A DNA stretch of 7,394 nt from Tissierellia bacterium (GTDB lineage Bacteria; Bacillota; Clostridia; Tissierellales; Tissierellaceae): the NCBI GenBank assembly GCA_012521625.1, contig JAAYLY010000008.1:1-7394 (forward strand), in the 5' to 3' direction. Of this stretch, positions 1-6,550 are shown piece after piece. Position 1 is the stretch's first letter, and each line of letters starts with the position of its first letter. The notes below the pieces were generated by a model that was not told the DNA's origin, did not search any database, and was given only the letters and a program-made list of their open reading frames with translations. The position numbers were made by a program, and so were the translations under genes.

Positions 1-606
1 ATAATGGCCCTAAATCCAGGAATAGATCCAAATAACCTACAAATCGGTCAGGTAATCTGTATACCTAGGGATGAAAGGCCAGCCTGCGATGGTATGTATT
101 ACGTAGTAAGACCTGGGGATACCCTATACTCAATTGCAAGGAAATATAATGTTAGCTTGGCAGAATTAATAGCTGCTAATCCAGGCATCGATCCAGATAG
201 GTTGCAAGTAGGTCAGCTTATTTGTATTCCAAAAGGCAAACCTAGTCCGAAACCATGTCCAGGGGGACATATCTATGTAGTTAAAGAAAGTGATACCTTA
301 TCCTCCATATTATTAAAATTCAATATATCAGTTATGGACCTAATGGCTGGTAATCCTAATCTAGATTTAGATAGGATAAGGGTAGGTCAAGAGCTTTGCA
401 TACTAGCTCACAAGGATAGGGGATGTCCTTGTAAGAAAGGAACTAAGGCCTACACCATAATGCCATCAGATGTTCCTTCTCATGGTTCAGTTATAGCAGC
501 CTTGGCTATGAAGTTTAATACTAGCGTATCCTATCTATTGAAGATAAATCCAAATATGCCACCGGGTGACTTTAAACCTGGAGCAGAAATCTGTATACCA
601 GACTAA
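1..606 (+). CDS. Multi-LysM domain cell-wall/spore-associated protein (5' end outside window)
   Basis: The reading frame is open from the first base. The ATG at base 4 lies inside a LysM repeat (its ALNPGIDPNNLQIGQ matches AANPGIDPDRLQVGQ in the next one), so the true start is almost certainly upstream. Residues below count from that ATG. Repeat 1 is partial (1-21), repeat 2 spans about 32-76, repeat 3 about 89-133 and repeat 4 about 149-199. Repeats 2 and 3 are canonical (YVVRPGDTLYSIARKYNV; YVVKESDTLSSILLKFNI). Repeat 4 is degenerate, with extra residues between TIMPSD and the AMKFN helix. LysM domains bind N-acetylglucosamine in peptidoglycan or related glycans. Cysteines flank each repeat (C28/C74, C85/C132, C141 or C143/C197), a pattern of clostridial LysM proteins suggesting one disulfide per domain and an exported location. 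No catalytic domain is visible, but one could lie upstream. A terminator follows directly. Confidence 0.9.
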   Translation: MMALNPGIDPNNLQIGQVICIPRDERPACDGMYYVVRPGDTLYSIARKYNVSLAELIAANPGIDPDRLQVGQLICIPKGKPSPKPCPGGHIYVVKESDTLSSILLKFNISVMDLMAGNPNLDLDRIRVGQELCILAHKDRGCPCKKGTKAYTIMPSDVPSHGSVIAALAMKFNTSVSYLLKINPNMPPGDFKPGAEICIPD

Positions 607-624
607 ATCTGTATATTAGACTAA
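589..624 (+). repeat. 18-bp tandem duplication of the LysM gene's terminal codons
   Basis: Bases 589-606 encode I-C-I-P-D-stop. Bases 607-624 repeat the same 18 bases with two changes (CC to TT), reading I-C-I-L-D-stop in the same frame. The second copy is therefore an in-frame extension ending in its own TAA, which would add six residues if the first TAA were read through. This is read directly from the sequence; slippage or unequal exchange as the origin is inference. Confidence 0.85.
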
Positions 625-625
625 T

Positions 626-655
626 AAATACCCTCCTAGTGAGGGTATTTTACTT
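626..655 (+). terminator. Rho-independent terminator after the LysM gene
   Basis: A perfect 10-bp stem (626-635 with 641-650, core ACCCTC/GAGGGT) closes a 5-base loop CTAGT and runs into TTTTACTTT. It begins 20 bases after the first stop codon and 2 bases after the duplicated stop. It should end LysM transcription before the next gene's promoter. Confidence 0.85.
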
Positions 656-671
656 TATTAAAGTATTTAAT

Positions 672-700
672 ATTACAAATTTTTGTAATTATAGTATAAT
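672..700 (+). promoter_or_regulatory. Predicted sigma-A promoter with overlapping inverted repeat, upstream of the activase gene
   Basis: A perfect -10 hexamer TATAAT lies at 695-700. The best -35 is TTACAA at 673-678 with a 16-base spacer; it is weak. An 18-base inverted repeat ATTACAAA-TT-TTTGTAAT (672-689) covers the -35 and half the spacer, a typical place for a repressor operator, although it is made only of AT-rich sequence. The start of transcription would fall near 707, giving a leader of about 38 bases with the strong ribosome site GGAGGAG at 730-736. Confidence 0.6.
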
Positions 701-744
701 ATAGTTATGATAATTGCTTACTTGCATTTGGAGGAGAGGATTGA

Positions 745-3700
745 ATGTCAATACTTCATGTTGGCTTAGATGTAGGATCTACTACTGTAAAATTAGTAGT
801 TCTAAATAGTTCCTATGAATTGTTATATGGCAGCTATAGAAGGCATTATTCTGACATCAAAAGTTCAGTAAGAGAAGTAGTACTAGATGCCTATAAGAAT
901 TTTAAAAATGATAGGATAACCATGATGGTTACAGGTTCAGGTGGTTTAGCAGTAACAAAGTGGTTAGACATTCCCTTTATACAGGAAGTTGTAGCTTCAA
1001 CTAGAAGTATACAGCATCTGATTCCTGATACGGATGTGGCCATAGAGTTAGGGGGAGAAGATGCGAAGATTACATATTTAGGAAGGGCTTTAGAACAGAG
1101 GATGAATAGCATCTGTGCAGGTGGAACAGGAGCCTTTATAGATCAAATGGCTTCCCTATTGGAAACGGACGCGGAGGGATTAAATGAATTAGCCAAGGGT
1201 CACAAGACCATCTATCCAATTGCATCAAGGTGTGGAGTATTTGCCAAGACAGACGTACAAGCCTTGATAAATCAAGGGGCTTCCAAGGAGGATATTAGTG
1301 CTTCGGTCTTACAATCAGTAGTAAATCAAACCATATCAAACTTAGCTTGCGGTAGGCCCATTAAGGGAAGGGTAGCTTTTCTAGGAGGACCATTACACTT
1401 TCTTTCTGAACTGAGGAATAGATTCATTGAGACATTAGACTTAGAAGAGGACGATATCATATATCCTGAAAACTCACAGTTATATGTGGCTATAGGAGCT
1501 GCTATCTCATCTGCAGAAGAAAAACCCATATCCTATGAAAAATTAAAAGACTTATTGGATAAGGACGGTAGCGGGGAAAGGGTGGAAATAAGAAGACTTA
1601 GACCCTTATTTAACAATAGGGAAGAATATGAAGAATTCAAGGCCCGTCATCATAAGCAGAGGATTGAAACAAAGGATCCAGCTAATTATAATGGTAAGGC
1701 CTATTTAGGTATAGATGCTGGCTCTACTACAACCAAGGCTGTGCTTATCAGCGAGGATAAGGAAGTTCTATATACCTATTACGGTAATAATAAGGGTAAA
1801 CCCTTGGATCAAGCCATATTAATACTGAAGGATATATATAAGAAGATGCCTCATATTCCCATTACTTATTCCTGCGTGACAGGCTATGGCGAGGAGTTTA
1901 TAAAAGCAGGTCTAAAAATAGATGTTGGAGAAGTGGAGACCTTAGCCCATTATAAGGGGGCAAGCCATTTCCAAAAGGATGTAGACTTTATCCTAGATAT
2001 AGGTGGCCAGGATATGAAATCTATGAAGATTGTAGATGGGGTAATTGACGACATCCTTTTAAATGAAGCCTGTTCATCTGGCTGTGGTTCCTTTATAGAA
2101 ACCTTTGCTAAATCCGTCAATATGACGGTGGAGGAATTCCTAGCTGAAGGACTTTTTGCCAAGAATCCTGTTGACCTAGGCTCCAGATGTACGGTCTTTA
2201 TGAACTCTAAGGTTAAGCAGGCACAAAAAGAAGGGGCCACCATAGGGGATATAGCAGCAGGTCTGTCCTATTCAGTAATAAAAAATGCCCTTCAAAAAGT
2301 TATCAAGGCAAGGGATCCAAAGAGCCTAGGAAAGAAAATCGTAGTTCAGGGTGGTACCTTCTACGGGGATGCCATCCTTAGAAGTTTTGAGCTCATCTCA
2401 GATAGGGAGGCCATTAGGCCAAATCTATCAGGCCTTATGGGTGCATTAGGCGCTGCCATAATAGCCAAGGAAAGGTGTAAAGGCAGGGAATCTACTATTT
2501 TAAAAGCTCATCAGTTGGAAAGCTTCTCCTATAAGACTACCCAAGGCAGGTGCGGTAAGTGTGGAAATAACTGCTTATTAACTATAAATAGATTCTCCGA
2601 CGGCAATAGCTTTATAACTGGTAATAGGTGCGAAAGGGGATCTGGCATCAATTTAGTAGAAGATAAGTTACCAAACCTCTTTGATTACAAATATAAGAGG
2701 GCCTTTGCTTATAAGCCTTTAGCCCTTAAAGAAGCTCCAAGGGGAGCAGTAGGGATACCCAGGGTACTAAATATCTATGAAAACTATCCCTTCTGGCATA
2801 CCTTCTTTACAGAGCTGGGCTTTAGGGTTGAATTATCTACCGAGTCTAGCAGAAGTGTATACGAAAGTGGTTTAAGCTCTATACCAAGCGAGACGGCTTG
2901 TTATCCTGCTAAAATTAGCCATGGCCATATTATGGATTTAATCCAAAAGGGTGTTAAATTTATTTTTTATCCATCGGTATTCTATGAGGAGAAGGAAGAC
3001 CCAAGGGCTGATAACCATCTGAACTGCCCTGTAGTTGCAGGTTATCCAGAGGTTATTAAAAACAATATCCAGGAGATTCAGGATAAGAATATTCTCTTTT
3101 TAAATCCATTTATCACCTTAGATAATAAGAAGAGCTTAGGTAAGGAGTTATATAAGGCCTTAAGTTCCTTTAATATAAGCTATAAGGAGATAAGGGTAGC
3201 TTTAGATAAGGCCTGGGATGAGATGCAGAACTATAAGGCTGATATAAGGGCAGAAGGGGAGAAGGTAGTTAGATACCTAGAGGATAATGACCTACAAGGT
3301 ATAGTTCTATCCGGTCGACCTTATCATATAGACCCAGCCATAAACCATGGTATTCCTAGCCTTATTACTTCCCTAGGAATGGCTGTCTTAACGGAGGATA
3401 GTATAGACCATCTGGGTGAGCCCAAGAGACCTTTCAGGGTATTAGACCAGTGGACCTACCATTCTAGATTATATAGGGCTGCTGATTTCGTATCCAAACA
3501 TAAGAACTTAGAACTGGTACAGCTAAACTCCTTTGGTTGTGGCCTAGATGCTGTGACCACCGACCAAGTTCAGGAAATATTGCAGAGTCGAGGCAAGATC
3601 TATACCCAATTGAGGATAGATGAGATAAGCAACCTGGGAGCGGCTAAAATTAGGATCAGGTCCTTAAAGGCTGCCTTAGACGAAAAGGAAGGTGGACCAG

Positions 3701-4989
3701 CGAAGGAAAGGCAAATATATGGTGAGAGGATCCTATTTACTAAGGAAGATAGGAAGAGGCATACCATCTTAATGCCACAGATGGCTCCAATTCATTTTAG
3801 GTTATTAGAGGGGCTCTTTAGGGATTATGGCTATGATTTAGTAGTTTTGGAAGAGGTTCAGGAAGATGCAGTAGATGAGGGCTTAAAATATGTCAATAAC
3901 GATGCTTGCTATCCATCTATAATTGTCATAGGACAGTTTATTGCCGCCCTAAAATCAGGTAAGTATGATCCTAACAATACATCCCTCTTGATAAGTCAGA
4001 CCGGTGGTATGTGTAGGGCTTCTAACTATGTAGGCTTCTTAAGGAAGGCCCTTAAGGAATCTGGCTTTTCCAATGTTCCCGTTATTAGTGTGAGCGCCCA
4101 AGGAATTGAAAAAAACCCTGGCTTTACCATAAGCTATGGCCTATTAAAGAGGGGAATAATGGCCGTATTATTAGGAGATCTATTGATGAGGGTATCTTTA
4201 AGGGTAAGGCCTTATGAGAAGATAAAGAACTCCACCAATATGCTCTTAGACCAATGGATAGAAGAATTACGGGGAAATTTAAGGAATATGACCTATAAGA
4301 ACTTCCTTCAATATGCTAGGAATATAGTTAAGTCCTTTGATGAAATAGAAATCCTAGATATACAGAAGCCTAAGGTGGGTATAGTTGGTGAAATATTATT
4401 AAAATACCACCCTATGGCCAATAACCAGTTGGTTAAGGTCTTAGAGGCTGAAGGAGCTGAAGTGGTGGTGGGAGATATTGCTGACTTCCTCTTGTATTGT
4501 GTATATAATGCGGAGTTTAAGAGTAAGCATCTGGGTAAGGGGGCTGTAGGTAGTCTAGTTAGTGAGATAGGTATCAAATATATAGAACACTTTAGAAAGC
4601 CTATTAGGGAGATACTAAGTATGAGTAAGAGGTTTAATCCACCATTGACTATAAAGGAATTAGGCCAGCTGGCAGAAAAACTAATCTCCCTAGGGAACCA
4701 ATCTGGTGAAGGTTGGCTGTTGACTGCTGAGATGATGGAGCTTATCGAAAATGGTGCAGAAAATATTGTATGCGTCCAGCCCTTTGGTTGTCTCCCAAAT
4801 CATATAACGGGCAAGGGTATGATTAAACCTATAAGGGAGATCTATCCAAATGCCAACATAGTCCCTATAGATTATGACCCAGGTGCCAGCGAAGTCAATC
4901 AGCTAAATAGGCTCAAGTTGATGTTATCTAGGGCTGAAGTCAATTTAGTAGGTAAAGGTAGGAGAGAGGAGTCTTCCCTAGCCAAATAG
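745..4989 (+). CDS. Giant acyl-CoA dehydratase activase-related protein (double BcrA/BadF/HgdC ATPase + double DUF2229/HgdB-like)
   Basis: Cytosolic 1414-residue protein with no signal peptide or membrane segment. The start is set by GGAGGAG 8 bases upstream. ATPase module 1 (about 4-257) has GLDVGSTTVK at 7, GGEDAK at 103, C124 in CAGGTGAF and C163 in SRCGVF. Module 2 (about 319-575) has GIDAGSTTTK at 322, GGQDMK at 420, C443 in EACSSGCG and C482 in SRCTVF. These are the ASKHA phosphate loops and [4Fe-4S] ligands of 2-hydroxyglutaryl-CoA dehydratase activator and the benzoyl-CoA reductase ATPase subunits. A cysteine knuckle follows (C603, C606, C610, C629). Two dehydratase-like modules then follow: about 672-980 (ACYPAK, C719; GRPYH; FGCGLDA, C932) and about 1007-1395 (NNDACYP, C1055; GGMCRASN, C1090; FGCLPNH, C1349). 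Such systems hydrolyse ATP to push an electron to very low potential. The substrate is unknown here, and no CoA-transferase, dehydrogenase or separate dehydratase gene lies nearby. The gene is flanked by its own promoter and terminator. Confidence 0.93.
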   Translation: MSILHVGLDVGSTTVKLVVLNSSYELLYGSYRRHYSDIKSSVREVVLDAYKNFKNDRITMMVTGSGGLAVTKWLDIPFIQEVVASTRSIQHLIPDTDVAIELGGEDAKITYLGRALEQRMNSICAGGTGAFIDQMASLLETDAEGLNELAKGHKTIYPIASRCGVFAKTDVQALINQGASKEDISASVLQSVVNQTISNLACGRPIKGRVAFLGGPLHFLSELRNRFIETLDLEEDDIIYPENSQLYVAIGAAISSAEEKPISYEKLKDLLDKDGSGERVEIRRLRPLFNNREEYEEFKARHHKQRIETKDPANYNGKAYLGIDAGSTTTKAVLISEDKEVLYTYYGNNKGKPLDQAILILKDIYKKMPHIPITYSCVTGYGEEFIKAGLKIDVGEVETLAHYKGASHFQKDVDFILDIGGQDMKSMKIVDGVIDDILLNEACSSGCGSFIETFAKSVNMTVEEFLAEGLFAKNPVDLGSRCTVFMNSKVKQAQKEGATIGDIAAGLSYSVIKNALQKVIKARDPKSLGKKIVVQGGTFYGDAILRSFELISDREAIRPNLSGLMGALGAAIIAKERCKGRESTILKAHQLESFSYKTTQGRCGKCGNNCLLTINRFSDGNSFITGNRCERGSGINLVEDKLPNLFDYKYKRAFAYKPLALKEAPRGAVGIPRVLNIYENYPFWHTFFTELGFRVELSTESSRSVYESGLSSIPSETACYPAKISHGHIMDLIQKGVKFIFYPSVFYEEKEDPRADNHLNCPVVAGYPEVIKNNIQEIQDKNILFLNPFITLDNKKSLGKELYKALSSFNISYKEIRVALDKAWDEMQNYKADIRAEGEKVVRYLEDNDLQGIVLSGRPYHIDPAINHGIPSLITSLGMAVLTEDSIDHLGEPKRPFRVLDQWTYHSRLYRAADFVSKHKNLELVQLNSFGCGLDAVTTDQVQEILQSRGKIYTQLRIDEISNLGAAKIRIRSLKAALDEKEGGPAKERQIYGERILFTKEDRKRHTILMPQMAPIHFRLLEGLFRDYGYDLVVLEEVQEDAVDEGLKYVNNDACYPSIIVIGQFIAALKSGKYDPNNTSLLISQTGGMCRASNYVGFLRKALKESGFSNVPVISVSAQGIEKNPGFTISYGLLKRGIMAVLLGDLLMRVSLRVRPYEKIKNSTNMLLDQWIEELRGNLRNMTYKNFLQYARNIVKSFDEIEILDIQKPKVGIVGEILLKYHPMANNQLVKVLEAEGAEVVVGDIADFLLYCVYNAEFKSKHLGKGAVGSLVSEIGIKYIEHFRKPIREILSMSKRFNPPLTIKELGQLAEKLISLGNQSGEGWLLTAEMMELIENGAENIVCVQPFGCLPNHITGKGMIKPIREIYPNANIVPIDYDPGASEVNQLNRLKLMLSRAEVNLVGKGRREESSLAK

Positions 4990-5006
4990 TAGTTAAATAG
5001 CATTAA

Positions 5007-5046
5007 AAAATAGGAAAGTTCCTAAAGGACTTTCCTATTTTAAACA
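5007..5046 (+). terminator. Rho-independent terminator after the activase gene, possibly bidirectional
   Basis: A 15-bp stem (5007-5021 with 5027-5041, one G-U pair, core TAGGAAAGT/ACTTTCCTA) closes a 5-base loop CTAAA, 17 bases after the stop codon. Runs of A before and T after the core form the outer stem, so the T tail downstream is short on the + strand. The A-rich flank would also serve as a T tract for transcription from the other strand, though no gene is seen there. Confidence 0.8.
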
Positions 5047-5102
5047 AAAGTTTTTGGCGGAATCATATGAAGAAGAGCCTTTTTTTATTATCTATTTATC
5101 TT

Positions 5103-5131
5103 TTATAAGGCCATTTATTGGGTAATAATAT
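5103..5131 (+). promoter_or_regulatory. Weak candidate promoter for the DUF438 gene
   Basis: TTATAA (5103-5108) and TAATAT (5126-5131) are separated by 17 bases and lie about 27 bases before the start codon. The region is AT-rich and several overlapping hexamers (for example TATAAA at 5129) fit almost as well, so the exact site is uncertain. That some promoter lies in this gap is supported by the strong terminator just upstream. Confidence 0.35.
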
Positions 5132-5158
5132 AAACAAGATAATAAGGGAGGTATAGAG

Positions 5159-6376
5159 ATGAGTGAAGCACTTAACAATAGAGAATATAGGCGTGAGAAA
5201 CTAAAGGAAGTTATCAGGGAACTACATGCTGGTAAGACGGTGGATGAAGTAAAGGAAAAGTTTGCTGAGGTAATAGACGGGGTTTCTCCTAGGGAGATTT
5301 CCATGCTGGAAGTAGAGCTGGTTAAAGAGGGTCTTCCCATAGAAGAGATTCAAAACCTTTGTGATGTCCATGCTGCAGTATTTAAGGGCTCTCTAGATGA
5401 AATACACCATCCTGAGCAGGTACCAGGCCATCCCATACACACTTTTAAGAAGGAAAATGAAGCCATAATAAAGCTTTTAGATGTAGATATAAAAAGGCAG
5501 TTAGAGGCCTTTAAGAAGGATGATTCAAAAGAAAATGTCTTTAAGCTTTTAGAGCTGGTAAACCTCCTATGGGATATAGATAAGCATTATGATAGAAAGG
5601 AAAACCTAGTATTCCCTTACTTAGAGAAGTATGGTATTACAGCTCCCCCTAAAGTTATGTGGGGGGTTGATGATGAAATTAGGGCCTTAATCAAGGATGT
5701 AAAGCTGAGCTTGACTAATTATCTAGGAGAGAAGGAAGAGCTAGTTGAAAAATTAAATCAGGCTACGGAGCAGATCAAGGAGATGATCTATAAGGAGGAG
5801 AACATCCTATTTCCTATGTGTCTAGAAACCCTAACGGAAGACGAATGGATTACCATCTATAAGGAATCCGATGAAATCGGATACTGTTTAATAACTCCTG
5901 ATAGGGAGTGGGAATATAAGCGAATAAAAAAGCAGGATGAGGAAGTTGAGGAGGATGTAATAGATTCCAACGGCCGGATTAAGTTTGAAAATGGCTCCTT
6001 AACTGTGGAACAAATAAGGGCTATTTTTGAAACTATACCAGGAGAGATCTCCTTTGTAGACCAGGATAATAAGGTAAGATTTTTTACCAAAGGAGAAGAT
6101 AGGATTTTCACTAGGACTAAGGCAGTAATTGGAAGGGAAGTGGAGAACTGCCATCCACCTAAATCCCACCATATAGTGGAAAAGATCGTAAAGGACTTTA
6201 AAACTGGCAAGAAGGATAGGGAAGATTTCTGGATTCAAAAAGGGGATATGTTCATCTTGATAAGATTCTTTGCTGTAAGGAATGAAAAGGGAGAATACCT
6301 AGGCACCATGGAATATGTTCAAAATGTAGGACCAATAAGAAAACTTGAGGGAGAAAAGAGGTTATTAAGCGATTAA
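5159..6376 (+). CDS. DUF438 / hemerythrin-like / PAS domain protein
   Basis: A soluble 405-residue protein starting 7 bases after an AAGGGAGG ribosome site. An N-terminal helical DUF438 region (about 10-80) has the family segment SPREISMLEVELVKEGLP at 43-60. A hemerythrin-like four-helix region (about 83-225) follows, with likely iron ligands H91/H94 (GHPIHTFKKEN), H143 with E147/E148 (HYDRKENLVFPYLE), D171/D172/E173 (MWGVDDEIR) and E213/E214 (YKEENILFP). A charged linker with EEVEED leads to a C-terminal PAS domain (about 281-395) containing NCHPPKSHHIVEKI at 330. Family members are generally thought to sense or handle oxygen, nitric oxide or iron, but no enzymatic output domain is seen, so a sensor, storage or protective role is inference. 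Histidines usual in helices 3 and 4 of hemerythrins appear replaced by Asp and Tyr. It follows the oxygen-sensitive activase gene but is separated by a terminator, so co-transcription is unlikely. Confidence 0.88.
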   Translation: MSEALNNREYRREKLKEVIRELHAGKTVDEVKEKFAEVIDGVSPREISMLEVELVKEGLPIEEIQNLCDVHAAVFKGSLDEIHHPEQVPGHPIHTFKKENEAIIKLLDVDIKRQLEAFKKDDSKENVFKLLELVNLLWDIDKHYDRKENLVFPYLEKYGITAPPKVMWGVDDEIRALIKDVKLSLTNYLGEKEELVEKLNQATEQIKEMIYKEENILFPMCLETLTEDEWITIYKESDEIGYCLITPDREWEYKRIKKQDEEVEEDVIDSNGRIKFENGSLTVEQIRAIFETIPGEISFVDQDNKVRFFTKGEDRIFTRTKAVIGREVENCHPPKSHHIVEKIVKDFKTGKKDREDFWIQKGDMFILIRFFAVRNEKGEYLGTMEYVQNVGPIRKLEGEKRLLSD

Positions 6377-6409
6377 AAACCATATAGGATACCTATAATA
6401 AATATTTAT

Positions 6410-6436
6410 AAAAAGAGGCTATAAGCCTCTTTTTTG
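6410..6436 (+). terminator. Rho-independent terminator after the DUF438 gene
   Basis: A perfect 11-bp stem (6410-6420 with 6424-6434; AAAAGAGGCT pairs with AGCCTCTTTT) closes a 3-base loop ATA and ends in a run of T. It begins 34 bases after the stop codon TAA at 6374-6376. Confidence 0.85.
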
Positions 6437-6471
6437 TATCTAATTTGTAAACTGGACTTTTATATTTTTAA

Positions 6472-6500
6472 TTGTAATTACACCTTTAATGTAGTATTAT
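6472..6500 (+). promoter_or_regulatory. Predicted sigma-A promoter of the LCP gene with palindrome and TTGTAA repeats
   Basis: TTGTAA (6472-6477) and TATTAT (6495-6500) have the ideal 17-base spacing. A second register, TTACAC (6478-6483) with TGTAAT (6501-6506), also has 17 bases. The perfect 10-base palindrome TGTAATTACA (6473-6482) overlaps the -35. TTGTAA recurs at 6445, 6472 and 6500. The leader then carries a ribosome site GAGGTG at 6540-6545. Confidence 0.5.
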
Positions 6501-6550
6501 TGTAATAGTAGCTTTTGGATAGAGTAGAAGATTAGACTTGAGGTGTAGCA

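Noticed and set aside
607..744. Riboswitch or small RNA between the LysM and activase genes.
   Set aside because: The gap is accounted for by the duplicated codons, a terminator, a promoter and a leader of about 38 bases, leaving no room for a structured aptamer.
891..2243. Antisense reading frames of 67-97 residues inside the activase gene.
   Set aside because: They lie opposite a gene with unbroken family motifs, lack ribosome sites, and translate to Ser/Pro/Leu-rich text typical of the complement of a purine-rich coding strand.
5051..5086. Possible second hairpin or regulatory RNA (GGC near 5056 with GCC near 5077 followed by a T run).
   Set aside because: Only three base pairs with a loop of nearly 20 bases; no stable stem or known riboswitch pattern.
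5067..5108. Tiny reading frame of 13 residues beginning MKKSLFLL, resembling the start of a signal peptide, between the activase terminator and the DUF438 gene.
   Set aside because: It has no convincing ribosome site, is too short to judge, and its hydrophobic codons come from a T-rich stretch. It may be a fossil of a lost gene but nothing else supports that.
5857..6238. Antisense reading frames of 79 and 117 residues opposite the PAS region of the DUF438 gene.
   Set aside because: They overlap each other and a well-supported gene, show no family motifs, and have low-complexity Ser/Ile/Leu composition.
745..6376. Activase and DUF438 genes as one operon.
   Set aside because: A 15-bp terminator stem and a 169-base gap with a candidate promoter separate them; a functional link by proximity remains possible but is unproven.
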